The notes beneath the pieces are model-generated. The model was not told the DNA's origin, ran no database searches, and worked only from the letters and a program-made list of their open reading frames with translations. Position numbers and translations under genes: made by a program. 51,975 nt of DNA, from assembly GCA_016208495.1 (NCBI GenBank), contig JACQXX010000087.1, positions 1 through 51,975 of the forward strand, read 5' to 3'. Source of the stretch: Acidobacteriota bacterium (GTDB taxonomy: Bacteria > Acidobacteriota > Blastocatellia > Chloracidobacteriales > Chloracidobacteriaceae). How positions within the stretch are numbered: the stretch's first letter is position 1; each line of letters opens with the position of its first letter. Below, in pieces: positions 26,516 through 35,233 of the stretch.

Positions 26516-27481
26516 TTATTCAGCCGCCGCGTCCGCTTTTACCGTAATTTCCTGGTTCATCATTGAACTCCAGCGGAACGGTTTGTGAGTGGGCTGGCCA
26601 TCTTTGGCGTATCGAATCAGCAAATCGCTAACCCGTGAAACCATCCACTCAAAGTTGACCGGACCGACGGAGAATGAATCGGCATCCGGCGCTGGATTCA
26701 TAAAGTCAATGGCATACGGAATGCCGTCACGAATGGCAAATTCAACCGTGTTGATATCATAGCCCAGCGCCTCGTTGAGGAGGATGACTTCGGCGACCAC
26801 CCGGTCATAGAGTTTCTTGTCGAGATACTCTTCGGGTTTCATATCAACATACTGGTTTGGATATGGACGGGTTGGATCATAGGGCATGACCAGCACATCC
26901 CGCCGACCAATCCCATAACAGCGGACATAGCGGTCAAAATGAATAAATTCCTGCAGGGTCATGCACAATTGACCGGTCCGGTCATAGACCTGAATCAGTT
27001 CGTCAATGGTATTGACCCGATACACGTCGCGCCAGCCGCCACCATCGTGTGGCTTCAAAATCGCTGGCAAGCCGACATAATCAACGATTCCTTGCCAATC
27101 GAGCGGAAATTCGAGGTTCCGCAATGATTGTGACGTGACGCGCTCCTGATAATTCTTTTGTGGAAGCAACACGGTCCGCGGAACCGCCACGCCCAGGCGG
27201 GCTGCCAGCGAGTAGTTGAAAAACTTGTCGTCAGCCGACCACCAGAATGGGTTATTGACAATGATTGCCCCGCACAGCGCCGCATTTTTGAGATAGGCCC
27301 GGTAAAACGGAATTTCGTGTGAAATGCGATCCACGATGACTTTATAGGGGCAGGGTCCATCCATGCGAACACCACCGATGTTGACATATTCGGCAGTTAC
27401 TCCGGTGCCGCTGGAGTTAATCCGTTCAATCAACGCAGGCGGAAACGTATTTTCTCGGCCAACCAAAATACCAACTTTCAT
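26516..27481 (-). CDS. ATP-grasp ligase (RimK/D-Ala-D-Ala-ligase-like)
   Basis: 321 residues from ATG 27481, with AAGGAA in front; a 48-codon in-frame extension upstream is not family-like. The N-terminal domain starts MKVGILVGRENTFPPALIER. ATP-grasp signatures follow in normal order: LPAILKPHDGGGWRDVYRV (about 165-183), LQEFIHFDRYVRCYGIG, and the metal site YDINTVEFAIRDGIPYAIDFMNPAPD split across about 255-280 (E and N ligands). Probably the first gene of a three-ligase operon with the permuted ATP-grasp and GCS2 genes. A small amide- or peptide-like product is inferred; nothing identifies it. Confidence 0.83.
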   Translation of the reverse strand: MKVGILVGRENTFPPALIERINSSGTGVTAEYVNIGGVRMDGPCPYKVIVDRISHEIPFYRAYLKNAALCGAIIVNNPFWWSADDKFFNYSLAARLGVAVPRTVLLPQKNYQERVTSQSLRNLEFPLDWQGIVDYVGLPAILKPHDGGGWRDVYRVNTIDELIQVYDRTGQLCMTLQEFIHFDRYVRCYGIGRRDVLVMPYDPTRPYPNQYVDMKPEEYLDKKLYDRVVAEVILLNEALGYDINTVEFAIRDGIPYAIDFMNPAPDADSFSVGPVNFEWMVSRVSDLLIRYAKDGQPTHKPFRWSSMMNQEITVKADAAAE

Positions 27482-28106
27482 AGTGTGGTTCCTTTGCGAA
27501 TGTGGAATGTGAACAACGGCAAAACACCGCCTCTTTGCCTGGCACACAGACCCCAGGTATCCGAAGCTGTTGCAGCGATGATGCAGAATTAATTGTGGGG
27601 GAGATAGTGTGCTGCGAGTTCGCAAACATTAGCGACTTGATATTGGGATTGTCAAGCAACCACTTAGGTTCTCATGATCAATCAGGAATGGAAAATGGTA
27701 CTAAGGTTAGAACTCTTTTATTTTCAGGTTCTAAATGAAGCCGCCAGAGGCTGACCATCCGGCTTGATGACCGGTGGCTCCAGGCTTGAAATTCAACCTG
27801 TGACAGGCAAAACAGACTATCAATTCGAAGCCGGATCTTTGAGCAAACCTTCAGTTCTGGCTCATCGAGGACGCCAGAAGGCCATCTTTCTTTTATGTTG
27901 ACTTTGTAACGCAAAGCACTCTACAATGCGAACTCCCCATCAAAGTGATTGATCTGATTGCAGTTGGTAACAATTTTACAGCAAGGGCAAAGCCTTTTCA
28001 CACCCGGCTGAGGAGGTTTTTTCAAAGTTGACTTGCCACACCTCATCATCATGAGGAAAATGCAGCCTGCTTTTAAGCCTTTTCTCGAAACTTGGCTCTA
28101 TCTACA
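27482..28106. other. Divergent intergenic region between ligase cluster and dehydrogenases
   Basis: 625 bp with no supported gene; the short frames at 27502-27738 and 27678-27914 overlap and lack motifs. A plausible sigma-70 promoter for the rightward genes lies at 27898-27927. The leftward promoter for the ligase cluster is not evident. Confidence 0.5.
27898..27927 (+). promoter_or_regulatory. Candidate sigma-70 promoter for the dehydrogenase genes
   Basis: TTGACT (27898-27903) and TACAAT (27922-27927) are separated by 18 bases, close to the TTGACA/TATAAT consensus. A start site near 27935 would give a leader of roughly 170 bases before the first dehydrogenase ATG. Confidence 0.5.
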
Positions 28107-29222
28107 ATGACTAATCTTTCTCCAAGTACTGTTACTTCTTACACTCAAGCTGACATGGATGATCCATTTTCTGGCTACCCGACCACTTCGCAGACAATGC
28201 TGGCCCACGTTCTGGTCGAGCCAGGACGATTGGAAATGCGTGAGGTGACCCGACCTGCTCCAGGTCCAGGCGGGGTCGTCATTCAGGTTCGGGCAGCATT
28301 AACCTGTGGTACGGATTTAAAAGCCTTTCTTCGTGGCCACCCAAAATTTCCAATGCCAACCCTGTTTGGCCACGAATTTTCAGGTGTGATTGCCGAAGTC
28401 GGTGCCGGAGTGACTCAATTTCGCGAAGGCGATGCGGTGATGTCAACCCACTCAGCACCTTGTGGCACCTGTTACTACTGCCAGCGCAACCAAGAAAATC
28501 TATGTGACACGATCATGGGCACCATGGTGTTGGGTGCTTATGCGGAATATATCCATATTCCCGAACACATCGTGCGACAAAACATGTATCGCAAGCCAGT
28601 TGAACTCAGTTATACAGAAGCGGCTTTACTGGAGCCGCTTTCGTGCGTTCTTCACGGCCTTGAAACCATTCGTTTCCGTGAAGATGACACGGTTTTAATC
28701 ATCGGGAGCGGGGCCATCGGGTTGCTGCATTTACTGGCACTGAAAGCCTATGGTGTTCAAAACATTCTGGTGGCTGGCCGGCGTTCCTTCCGCCTGAAAA
28801 TGGCCAAATCAATGGGTGCCGCCCACGTCATTGACGTCCGGCACGATGAGATCCAGGAATCGGTGATGGAATTGACCGGAGGTCGCGGTGCGGATACGGT
28901 CATTGAATGCACTGGACGGCCTGAGGTTTGGGAATCAGCCGTTTCGATGGCGCGTCGGGGTGGCAACGTCATCCTTTTTGGCGGTTGCAAGAAAGGCACC
29001 AGTGTCACCTTTGACACCCATCGCCTGCACTATGATCAAATCACCCTGCACAGTCCGTTCCATATGACGCCGGCTTCCGTTCGGAAAGCCTTCCAATTGT
29101 TGACCGAAAAAGGAATTGACGGGCACAACCTGATTACCGGTGAATACCGGCTTGACCAGTTGCTGGAAGTCTTTGATTTGCTTCAAAACAGCGACTGCAT
29201 CAAATGTGCGGTCATCCCCTAG
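28107..29222 (+). CDS. Zinc-dependent alcohol dehydrogenase (MDR family)
   Basis: 371 residues from ATG 28107. A TTG 15 bp earlier or Met at about residue 31 (MLAHVLVEPGRLEMREV) are alternative starts, the latter matching family length best. Catalytic zinc ligands are C in LTCGTDLKAF and H-E in GHEFSGVIAEVG. The structural zinc loop is complete (CGTCYYCQRNQENLC). The Rossmann motif is GSGAIGLLHL (about 205). These enzymes oxidise secondary alcohols, polyols or sugar acids with NAD(P)+. The paralogue downstream on the same strand suggests two steps or two substrates of one pathway. The substrate is not predictable. Confidence 0.88.
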   Translation: MTNLSPSTVTSYTQADMDDPFSGYPTTSQTMLAHVLVEPGRLEMREVTRPAPGPGGVVIQVRAALTCGTDLKAFLRGHPKFPMPTLFGHEFSGVIAEVGAGVTQFREGDAVMSTHSAPCGTCYYCQRNQENLCDTIMGTMVLGAYAEYIHIPEHIVRQNMYRKPVELSYTEAALLEPLSCVLHGLETIRFREDDTVLIIGSGAIGLLHLLALKAYGVQNILVAGRRSFRLKMAKSMGAAHVIDVRHDEIQESVMELTGGRGADTVIECTGRPEVWESAVSMARRGGNVILFGGCKKGTSVTFDTHRLHYDQITLHSPFHMTPASVRKAFQLLTEKGIDGHNLITGEYRLDQLLEVFDLLQNSDCIKCAVIP

Positions 29223-29282
29223 CCGGTCCCGGCGTAAGGGCTGACGCACAGCCCCATTTTAAAGCGGTGGTTCATGTTTCAG

Positions 29283-29360
29283 AGGTGATGCGGAAAAACC
29301 GGTGGCGAGGAGAGAACCGATGTGAGTTCTCGCCTTTGTCAGGTTTGTTCCGCATCACCT
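29283..29360. repeat. Nested hairpin between the two dehydrogenase genes
   Basis: AGGTGATGCGGAA (29283-29295) pairs exactly with TTCCGCATCACCT (29348-29360). AAACC/GGTTT extends the stem, and an inner GGCGAG/CTCGCC or GAGAAC/GTTCTC stem sits in the loop. TTCTTCTTTT follows, so it could be a terminator or processing site. Confidence 0.75.
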
Positions 29361-29411
29361 TTCTTCTTTTACCCAGAAAGTAAATTTGATTGACTGGAAA
29401 TGTGAGAATCT

Positions 29412-30434
29412 ATGAAAGTTGCCCGCATTTACGATTTTGAAGATATCCGCATCGAGGACATGCCGATGCCGGAGGTTGGTCCGACCGAAGCCCTGGTTCA
29501 GGTCAAAGCCTGTGGTGTGTGTTCGGGAGATGTCACACCCTGGTACATTAAACGCAAAGCCCCGATTGTGCTTGGGCATGAACCGGCTGGCGTGATAGCG
29601 GCTGTTGGCCGCGAAGTGACCAAATTTAAGGTCGGAGACCGGGTTTTTGCTCATCATCATGCTCCCTGTTTTGCCTGTCATCAGTGCCAGAAGGGAAATT
29701 ATGTCCAATGCCCAACCTGGAAAGCCTCAAAGATCATTCCAGGCGGAATTGCCGAATATTTCCTGGTACCGGAAACCAATCTCGGCGATACGCTCCGTCT
29801 CCCCGATTCAATTTCTTTTGAAGATGGGGCCTTGACTGAACCGGCGGCTTGCTCTGTCAAATCAATCAAACGGGCTAATCTGCATCCTGGTGATACTGTG
29901 CTGATTATTGGCCTGGGGATTATGGGACAAATGAACGTCCTGCTGGCCAGGCACTATGGCGCCGGAAAAATCATTGGGGCTGATTTGGTGGATTATCGGT
30001 GTGAGCGGGCGATTGAATTTGGTGCAGATGCGGTCATTAACCCAACACGTGAAGATCTGGTCGAGCGACTCAGCGAATTGACCGGCGGCAAAATGGCGGA
30101 TGTGGTGATTGTTGGACCTGGAAGCGCCCCGGTGATGGACCTTGGGATTCGATGTGCCGGGAAGGGCAGCACCGTGGTGTTTTTTATGGGAACACCACCG
30201 GAGGAAACTCTGACCGTTCACCCGTTTCATCTGTACTTCAATGAAATTTCGCTGGTGTCGAGCTATTCCTGCGGGCCGGATGATACCCAGGAAGCGCTGA
30301 ATCTGATCGAAGCCGGTGTGATTACGGCTCAAAAACTGGTGACCCACCGGTTTCCGCTTCAGGAAACGACCCAGGCATTTCGAAAAATGGCCGAAGCCCG
30401 CGACGTTCTCAAGGCGCTGGTGGTTTTTCCTTAG
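29412..30434 (+). CDS. Zinc-dependent alcohol dehydrogenase (MDR family), second copy
   Basis: 340 residues, starting MKVARIYDFEDIRIEDMPMPE. It has the same architecture as its neighbour: C in KACGVCSGDV, GHEPAGVIAAVG, structural zinc loop CFACHQCQKGNYVQC, and Rossmann motif GLGIMGQMNV (about 165). The two proteins differ widely outside motifs, so the duplication is old or they were assembled separately. The TAG stop is formed by TTAG at the edge of a MITE-like element that abuts the gene. Without the insertion the original C-terminus may have differed. Confidence 0.9.
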   Translation: MKVARIYDFEDIRIEDMPMPEVGPTEALVQVKACGVCSGDVTPWYIKRKAPIVLGHEPAGVIAAVGREVTKFKVGDRVFAHHHAPCFACHQCQKGNYVQCPTWKASKIIPGGIAEYFLVPETNLGDTLRLPDSISFEDGALTEPAACSVKSIKRANLHPGDTVLIIGLGIMGQMNVLLARHYGAGKIIGADLVDYRCERAIEFGADAVINPTREDLVERLSELTGGKMADVVIVGPGSAPVMDLGIRCAGKGSTVVFFMGTPPEETLTVHPFHLYFNEISLVSSYSCGPDDTQEALNLIEAGVITAQKLVTHRFPLQETTQAFRKMAEARDVLKALVVFP

Positions 30435-30723
30435 GGAGCGTTAAAAAATAAGTTCCTGGGGCGCGTTTTGCCACGTCCAGGTTTTGGTCTTGCCCCGCGA
30501 AGCGTTGCAGTTCGGATAGCCGGTCGGTTGGCCGCTTTGGGCCTACCACCGGTCACCACGGCCCCCCTGTCGCTCCCCGCTTGGCCCGCGCGAACCTGTT
30601 CCCGGTGGTAGCTCGCAAAGCCTCGCAACCACCGGCTATCCGAACGGCAGCCTTTCAGGATGCTCAATCCAAATACCCGTTCCCCAAACGAAAACGGGAA
30701 GTTGATTTTTAACGATCCCTTAG
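30431..30723. mobile_element. MITE-like element, copy 1 of 3 (285 bp)
   Basis: The element lies between TTAG (30431-30434) and TTAG (30720-30723). It begins GGAGCGTTAAAAAATAAGTT and ends in the imperfect inverse (AAGTTGATTTTTAACGATCCC). The interior is palindromic: GGATAGCCGG and CTACCACCGG on the left match CCGGTGGTAG and CCGGCTATCC on the right. Compared with copies at 37655 and 39351 it lacks about 50 bp of the central GC-rich palindrome. No transposase is encoded. Confidence 0.85.
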
Positions 30724-30727
30724 GAAG

Positions 30728-30895
30728 AGGGCTGAAGAAGGCGGGCTGAAGAAAACGGGCTGAAGACTCGCAAGCTCGGGGCTGAAGAAAACGGGCTGAA
30801 GCCTTCGGGGTGAGATTGCACATTGACCCGTTTTCTTCAGCCCGAAGTCTTCAGCCCCAAGCCCTGGTTTTCTCAGCCCGTCTTCTTCAGCCCTG
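30728..30895. repeat. GGGCTGA-type heptamer array, inverted arms
   Basis: GGGCTGAAGAAAAC units (two heptamers) at 30728-30805 oppose CTTCAGCCC units at 30835-30895. The array fills the gap between two convergent genes and adjoins MITE copy 1. Confidence 0.88.
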
Positions 30896-30901
30896 GTTTT
30901 T

Positions 30902-32539
30902 TTAGTCTACCCCTGCGTAGGAATGCAGGCCCGGCAGCACAAAGCTCACGCCAAGGTAGGTAAAGATCACAAACAAAAAGCCGATAACCGCAAAGTAAGC
31001 CGAGCTTTTGCCTTTCCATCCGTGAACAATCCGGGCGTGCAGGTATCCGGCATAGGCCAGCCAGGTAATCAGCGCCCAGGTTTCTTTCGGATCCCAGCTC
31101 CAGTAAGTCCCCCAGGATTCATTGGCCCAGACGGCACCAGTAATCAACATCATCGCCAGCATTGGGAAGCACACTGAAACTGTTTTGTAGGTCAGGTCAT
31201 CAAGTGCTTCGGTCGAAGGGAGCGCGGCCATCAAGGTTTGTCCCCTCCAGGTAAACAAAACAATAAACCCGGTGCAGGCAACAAGGGTCAAAATGGCGGC
31301 CAGTTCGATAGGATTTGAGGCAAAGGTGACCGAGAGTACTCCAGATTGGGTCGTGAGAAAATCTTGAGCAAACCCAACCAGTTGCATCGGGGCAAACTGG
31401 GTTGGGTCCTGGTCTGAATTTTTCACCAGCCAGGCGCCAAAAGCTTGAAACTGGCTCTGGTTGATATGGCTCAGAACGCTTCCAGTCATAGCTTTCATTT
31501 GGGTATAGAGCGCGCCAAATGTCAGTACCTGGATTACCAGGGCGGCTGTCATCAGGCGGTTCCCCCAGATCTGCATTTGCGCTTTGGCCTGGAGCACAAA
31601 CAGAGCGAGACAGATGGCGGCGGCCACATAAACCAGCGTTCCAAGTTGCATCAAATGCCCCACACCCGGTAAATCAGCCCGCAGGTTCCCACCTCCTGAA
31701 AGGTTTAACCCGCCGCCCATCGCGCGGACGCCTAACCCATAGGAACCAGTCGTCAGGACTTTAAAATCACCGATTATGATATAGGTCAGGATACCCAACA
31801 CCGCCACCCAAAACCCCATGCTCTCGATTTTGACCTTTTCCTTGAGCAGGTGCAGCACTGCCACCCCAAAACTCACCAGACAGACTCCATAGCTGATGGC
31901 TGCCAGACTGACGTGAATTGGTCGCCAGTAACTGCGCAAAATTGGCTGAAGGGTTGAAATTTCGTTGCCCAGAAACACGCACAAAATCATCACCAGCGCT
32001 GAAATCGGCATGGTCACAAAGCCAATGAAGTCATACTTTTTCCGGCTGGCAATCACCAGACTTGAAAAGACCGCGATGCTCGTAAAGGCAATGCCTACGT
32101 CATAGAGCCCGGTCAACGGATAGGTATGCGAAACTTTATCCGTCCAGGGCATTGAAGCCCAAATCGGGCCAATCGCCGGCTGTTGTTTGAAATGGTCAAC
32201 AATTTCAATCCAGCGAATCCCCCATCCGGCAAAATTGAGCACAAACCCAAAAGCCATTGTCCAGAGACCGATTCGCTGCAACAGGTGTTTATCTCCCAAA
32301 CCAAGCAGGTAACTCACAAAAACCACGCTGGCACTCAAATAGGCAATCAGGGCGACCACCGTCAAGTTGCCTTCTTTCAAGATGTTGGGAGCGATGTTAT
32401 TCCATCGCAACATCACCAGCCCAAGGGCCAGGATCAGCGGTATGATGTAGGTAAAACTTTTGCTCGAAGTCAGGCCAGATTGTGGCTTTACACTGGCAGC
32501 CGAAAATGGGACTTCAAGATTGACAGGGTTGGTTGACAT
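30902..32539 (-). CDS. Cytochrome c biogenesis protein, CcsA/ResC family
   Basis: 545 residues, longer than typical CcsA (about 320-400). Many membrane helices are visible. The haem-handling tryptophan-rich motif [13 protein letters not shown] starts near residue 476, within WANESW…[13 protein letters not shown]. Conserved His residues flank it ([15 protein letters not shown]). CcsA with Ccs1/ResB carries haem across the inner membrane and ligates it to apocytochrome c (System II). The partner ResB is not adjacent. The extra length is an insertion in the middle, about residues 240-400, with a Gly-rich stretch. It implies c-type cytochromes and respiration. Confidence 0.88.
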   Translation of the reverse strand: MSTNPVNLEVPFSAASVKPQSGLTSSKSFTYIIPLILALGLVMLRWNNIAPNILKEGNLTVVALIAYLSASVVFVSYLLGLGDKHLLQRIGLWTMAFGFVLNFAGWGIRWIEIVDHFKQQPAIGPIWASMPWTDKVSHTYPLTGLYDVGIAFTSIAVFSSLVIASRKKYDFIGFVTMPISALVMILCVFLGNEISTLQPILRSYWRPIHVSLAAISYGVCLVSFGVAVLHLLKEKVKIESMGFWVAVLGILTYIIIGDFKVLTTGSYGLGVRAMGGGLNLSGGGNLRADLPGVGHLMQLGTLVYVAAAICLALFVLQAKAQMQIWGNRLMTAALVIQVLTFGALYTQMKAMTGSVLSHINQSQFQAFGAWLVKNSDQDPTQFAPMQLVGFAQDFLTTQSGVLSVTFASNPIELAAILTLVACTGFIVLFTWRGQTLMAALPSTEALDDLTYKTVSVCFPMLAMMLITGAVWANESWGTYWSWDPKETWALITWLAYAGYLHARIVHGWKGKSSAYFAVIGFLFVIFTYLGVSFVLPGLHSYAGVD

Positions 32540-33023
32540 AACAAAAACCTCTTGCGGAGTGATCTTATGGCGGAAAGAGCCGAATCAGGACGGAGTTATG
32601 AATTATGAATTATGAAACTACTCATTTATTGTAGAAGACAGGGGGAAGCCCCAGTCATTCATACCCCATTTCATAATTCATAATTCATAATTCGTTTGGG
32701 TGTTCTTGGGGTGAAGCGCCACGAGTATAGGCGAACCAGACGGATGACGGCAAGGATTCCACGACATTTGATTGCACCCCGTCGCCCATCTGGGGCGGGT
32801 TTTTCTGTTCTTTTGGGATATCGAATCTGGATTTTTATGAGATGGCGAGTTCGCTGAAAAAGACGGAAAAGATGCACCATCTAAACCAGGTTCATTCGGT
32901 CCAGGGAAGGTGGAGGGGGCAAAAGGTAGTCAGTTCGTTCAAATCAGTGCTACTCTCCGCCTTCAATTCCAGGATCAATTGATCTTCACCCAGTCGGAAC
33001 TCACTCCATTTGTTGCTATTCAT
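32540..33023. repeat. Divergent intergenic region with AATTATG heptamers
   Basis: AATTATG units at 32596-32617 are mirrored by CATAATT units at 32670-32694, the usual inverted pair; here they lie upstream of both genes rather than at a 3' end. The rest (32700-33023) shows no gene. The in-frame opening from 32910 is untranslated leader of holA in my reading. Confidence 0.7.
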
Positions 33024-34022
33024 ATGACGCCAACTGAGTTTGTTGCTTCAGTTCAAGGTGGGAAAATCGAGCCGGTGTATCTGTTGATGGGGCCAGAGAC
33101 CTATCTTCAGTCGGAATGTTTACGCATATTGACCAGGCAGCTTATTTCTGACCCGGAAGCCCGCCAGTTTGGATATTCCGAGCATGCAGTGGCTGAGCGA
33201 TCACTTGGAACGGTATTGGGCATTGCTGGACAGTTACCGATGATGTCATCTGCCCAGGTGGTGGTCGCCCGTGAATTTGACAAAGTTTCAGATGCTGAAA
33301 TCGAAGCTCTGAAAAACTATTTGCGGCGGCCAAATCCCTCGACCACCCTGGTGTTTCAAACCACGGACCTTGATAAACGCCGGACACTGTCCACGATTCT
33401 GCTCAAAGGTTGTGCGGTTGTCGAATGTAACCGGATTGGCGACCAGGAGGCGATTGCCTGGGCTCAGGCTTTTGCGCGGAAGCAGGGGTATCAGTTTTCG
33501 CCACCTGCCGTTGGGCAATTGATTGGGATGACTGGCACCAGCCTGAACATTTTGTCCAAAGAGATTGAAAAATTGATGCTTTATGTGGGCAAAGGTGGGA
33601 CGATCACTCCGGTTGACATCGAGGCGGTGGTTGTTCGGTCACGGGAGTTTTCAAGTTTTGATTTGACGGATGCGGTACTGGCCGGGGATGCCAAAAAAGC
33701 GCTGAAATTATTGCACCGGCTGCTTGGGCAAAGTGAAGAGCCTGTTGCCCTCGTCGGCGTGCTGGCGTGGCTCTACCGCCAGATGTTGATGGCCCACGAT
33801 ATGATGCAAAACAATGTCCCGCGTGAGGAAATTGTGCGGGATTTGCGAATGCCGCCAAGCCGGGTTACCCCATTTTTGACCGCCGTCCGCCGGAAATCCG
33901 AAGCCGACATTCGACGAGGCATCATTCGGCTGGCCGAAGTGGACGTGGCGTTGAAAAGCTCACGCGCCACACCCCGTTTACAACTCGAAGTCCTGCTGTG
34001 CGACTTATTGGCCCAGTCCTGA
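33024..34022 (+). CDS. holA: DNA polymerase III delta subunit
   Basis: 332 residues from ATG 33024; 38 upstream in-frame codons lack family similarity. The delta subunit opens the beta clamp as part of the gamma/tau clamp loader. Recognisable segments are PVYLLMGPETYLQSECLRILT (domain I), VVVAREFDKVSDAEIEALKNYL, LSKEIEKLMLYVG, and FDLTDAVLAGDAKKALKLLHRLLGQSEEPVALVGVLAWLYRQML (domain III). Delta is an ATPase-like fold without a working Walker A, and none is seen. It converges on rpsT, a common pairing in bacteria. Confidence 0.9.
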   Translation: MTPTEFVASVQGGKIEPVYLLMGPETYLQSECLRILTRQLISDPEARQFGYSEHAVAERSLGTVLGIAGQLPMMSSAQVVVAREFDKVSDAEIEALKNYLRRPNPSTTLVFQTTDLDKRRTLSTILLKGCAVVECNRIGDQEAIAWAQAFARKQGYQFSPPAVGQLIGMTGTSLNILSKEIEKLMLYVGKGGTITPVDIEAVVVRSREFSSFDLTDAVLAGDAKKALKLLHRLLGQSEEPVALVGVLAWLYRQMLMAHDMMQNNVPREEIVRDLRMPPSRVTPFLTAVRRKSEADIRRGIIRLAEVDVALKSSRATPRLQLEVLLCDLLAQS

Positions 34023-34097
34023 CAGGTCGGATGGAAAAAAAGGTTTTGGAGCGGAAACAGGTGGAATGGGGAACCAGTGTTCCTGATTGAGTTACCG

Positions 34098-34120
34098 ACC
34101 CTTCCACATACAGGAAGGGT
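34098..34120 (+). terminator. Hairpin downstream of holA
   Basis: ACCCTTCC (34098-34105) and GGAAGGGT (34113-34120) form an 8-bp stem with a 7-base loop, 75 bases after the holA stop. No T-tract follows, so termination would be inefficient or rho-assisted. Confidence 0.35.
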
Positions 34121-34169
34121 GGATCCGGGAGGGGAACCTGTGGATGGCTCCATCACCCTCAACTCAAAA

Positions 34170-34199
34170 CATTTTGGCCGAACACCGGGGTGGTTCGGC
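34170..34199 (-). terminator. Possible rpsT terminator
   Basis: On the minus strand GCCGAAC and its complement (34177-34199) enclose a GC-rich loop, followed by CAAAATGTTTT. It begins 9 bases after the rpsT stop. The T-tract is interrupted. Confidence 0.45.
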
Positions 34200-34208
34200 G
34201 CTCAATGA

Positions 34209-34478
34209 CTAGCTCGCTGACAATTTGTTTACGTGCAACGTCAACCGTGATTTGTAGCGCGCAGCCGCATTTTGGTGAATCACGCCTTTTTGAACTGCTT
34301 TGTCAATCGCGGAAATGGTTGGTGGCAGTTGGGCGATGGCTTCATCTTTGGTCTTGACACTGAGCAGGCTACGCAGCTTTTTGATATAAGTGCGAACCCG
34401 GGCGCGGTTTTTGCGGTTGACTTCGTTGCGACGTTTGTTTTGACGATCACGTTTAATTGCAGACTCGTGATTTGGCAT
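34209..34478 (-). CDS. rpsT: 30S ribosomal protein S20
   Basis: 89 residues, standard size, with AGGGAG eight bases ahead of the ATG. The sequence is Lys/Arg-rich with MPNHESAIKRDRQNKRRN at the start and the typical ISAIDKAVQKGVIHQNAAARYKSRL near the end. S20 binds 16S rRNA early in small-subunit assembly. The monocistronic position opposite holA is usual. No promoter box is clear in the 278-bp gap upstream (34479-34756), which otherwise shows nothing. Confidence 0.97.
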   Translation of the reverse strand: MPNHESAIKRDRQNKRRNEVNRKNRARVRTYIKKLRSLLSVKTKDEAIAQLPPTISAIDKAVQKGVIHQNAAARYKSRLTLHVNKLSAS

Positions 34479-34756
34479 GAACGACTCCCTGTAAGATCAG
34501 TTTTCCTTGAGACAAAAGTTAATAGTGTGTGATTGGGAAAGTGAATGACGCAAACCGCGTAATTTACGGATGAAGGCGGCGGCTGTCAAGGTATTCCGTA
34601 AGGTTTTTCAGCCCAATCGGGGTTGGAGTTGGGGAAGTGCCGGGCCGTAGGGATGGTTTGCGCCGTTCCTGGTTCCTGAATAGAGTAACAGCGGGCCTTT
34701 ATTCCTTCCGGTCAAACATTCGAAATTTTTCAATTTTTTCAGATCGAGGTGTTCCC

Positions 34757-35107
34757 ATGGGTGAATGGATCAAAGTCGCCGAACGACGCCAGGTTCGTGA
34801 GGGAAGCTTTTTTGTGGTTGAGGTCAAAGAGAAAAAGATCATTTTATATAATATTGCGGGAGAATATTTTGCTTCGGCCCGGGGGTGTCCGCATATGGGC
34901 GCCCCGCTCGATGAAGGCGCCTGTGCTGGTACGGAGGTCATTTGTGTCTGGCATCACTGGTCGTTTGATCTGCGGACCGGAAAATGTACCAGTAACTCCC
35001 TGTCACCAGCCGATCTCAAGCTGTACCCGATCAAATTAGAAAGTGGGGCCTTGTGGCTGGAATACTCAGAGGATCCTCCACAACCAGCAATTGAACCGCA
35101 AGTGTAA
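34757..35107 (+). CDS. Rieske [2Fe-2S] ferredoxin-like protein
   Basis: 116 residues from ATG 34757, with GAGG eight bases before it; the upstream in-frame 40 codons are not family-like. The cluster ligands are complete: C44-P-H46 and C63-V-W-H66, in the arrangement of soluble Rieske ferredoxins and NirD-like subunits. No signal peptide is present, so it is cytoplasmic. It would pass electrons to an oxygenase or reductase, but none is encoded beside it. A role with the aromatic dioxygenases in the window is unlikely because those enzymes need no ferredoxin. Confidence 0.9.
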   Translation: MGEWIKVAERRQVREGSFFVVEVKEKKIILYNIAGEYFASARGCPHMGAPLDEGACAGTEVICVWHHWSFDLRTGKCTSNSLSPADLKLYPIKLESGALWLEYSEDPPQPAIEPQV

Positions 35108-35233
35108 ACTACTGAAGATACTTGGCTTGAGGCTGAAAGAGACTGGCTGGATCTGGCTCTCCCCATCGTCGGAACGGTCGGGAATTCCCTCCTCGCCGGA
35201 GGAAGGAACTGGTCATGAAACTTAGCGTGGTGG

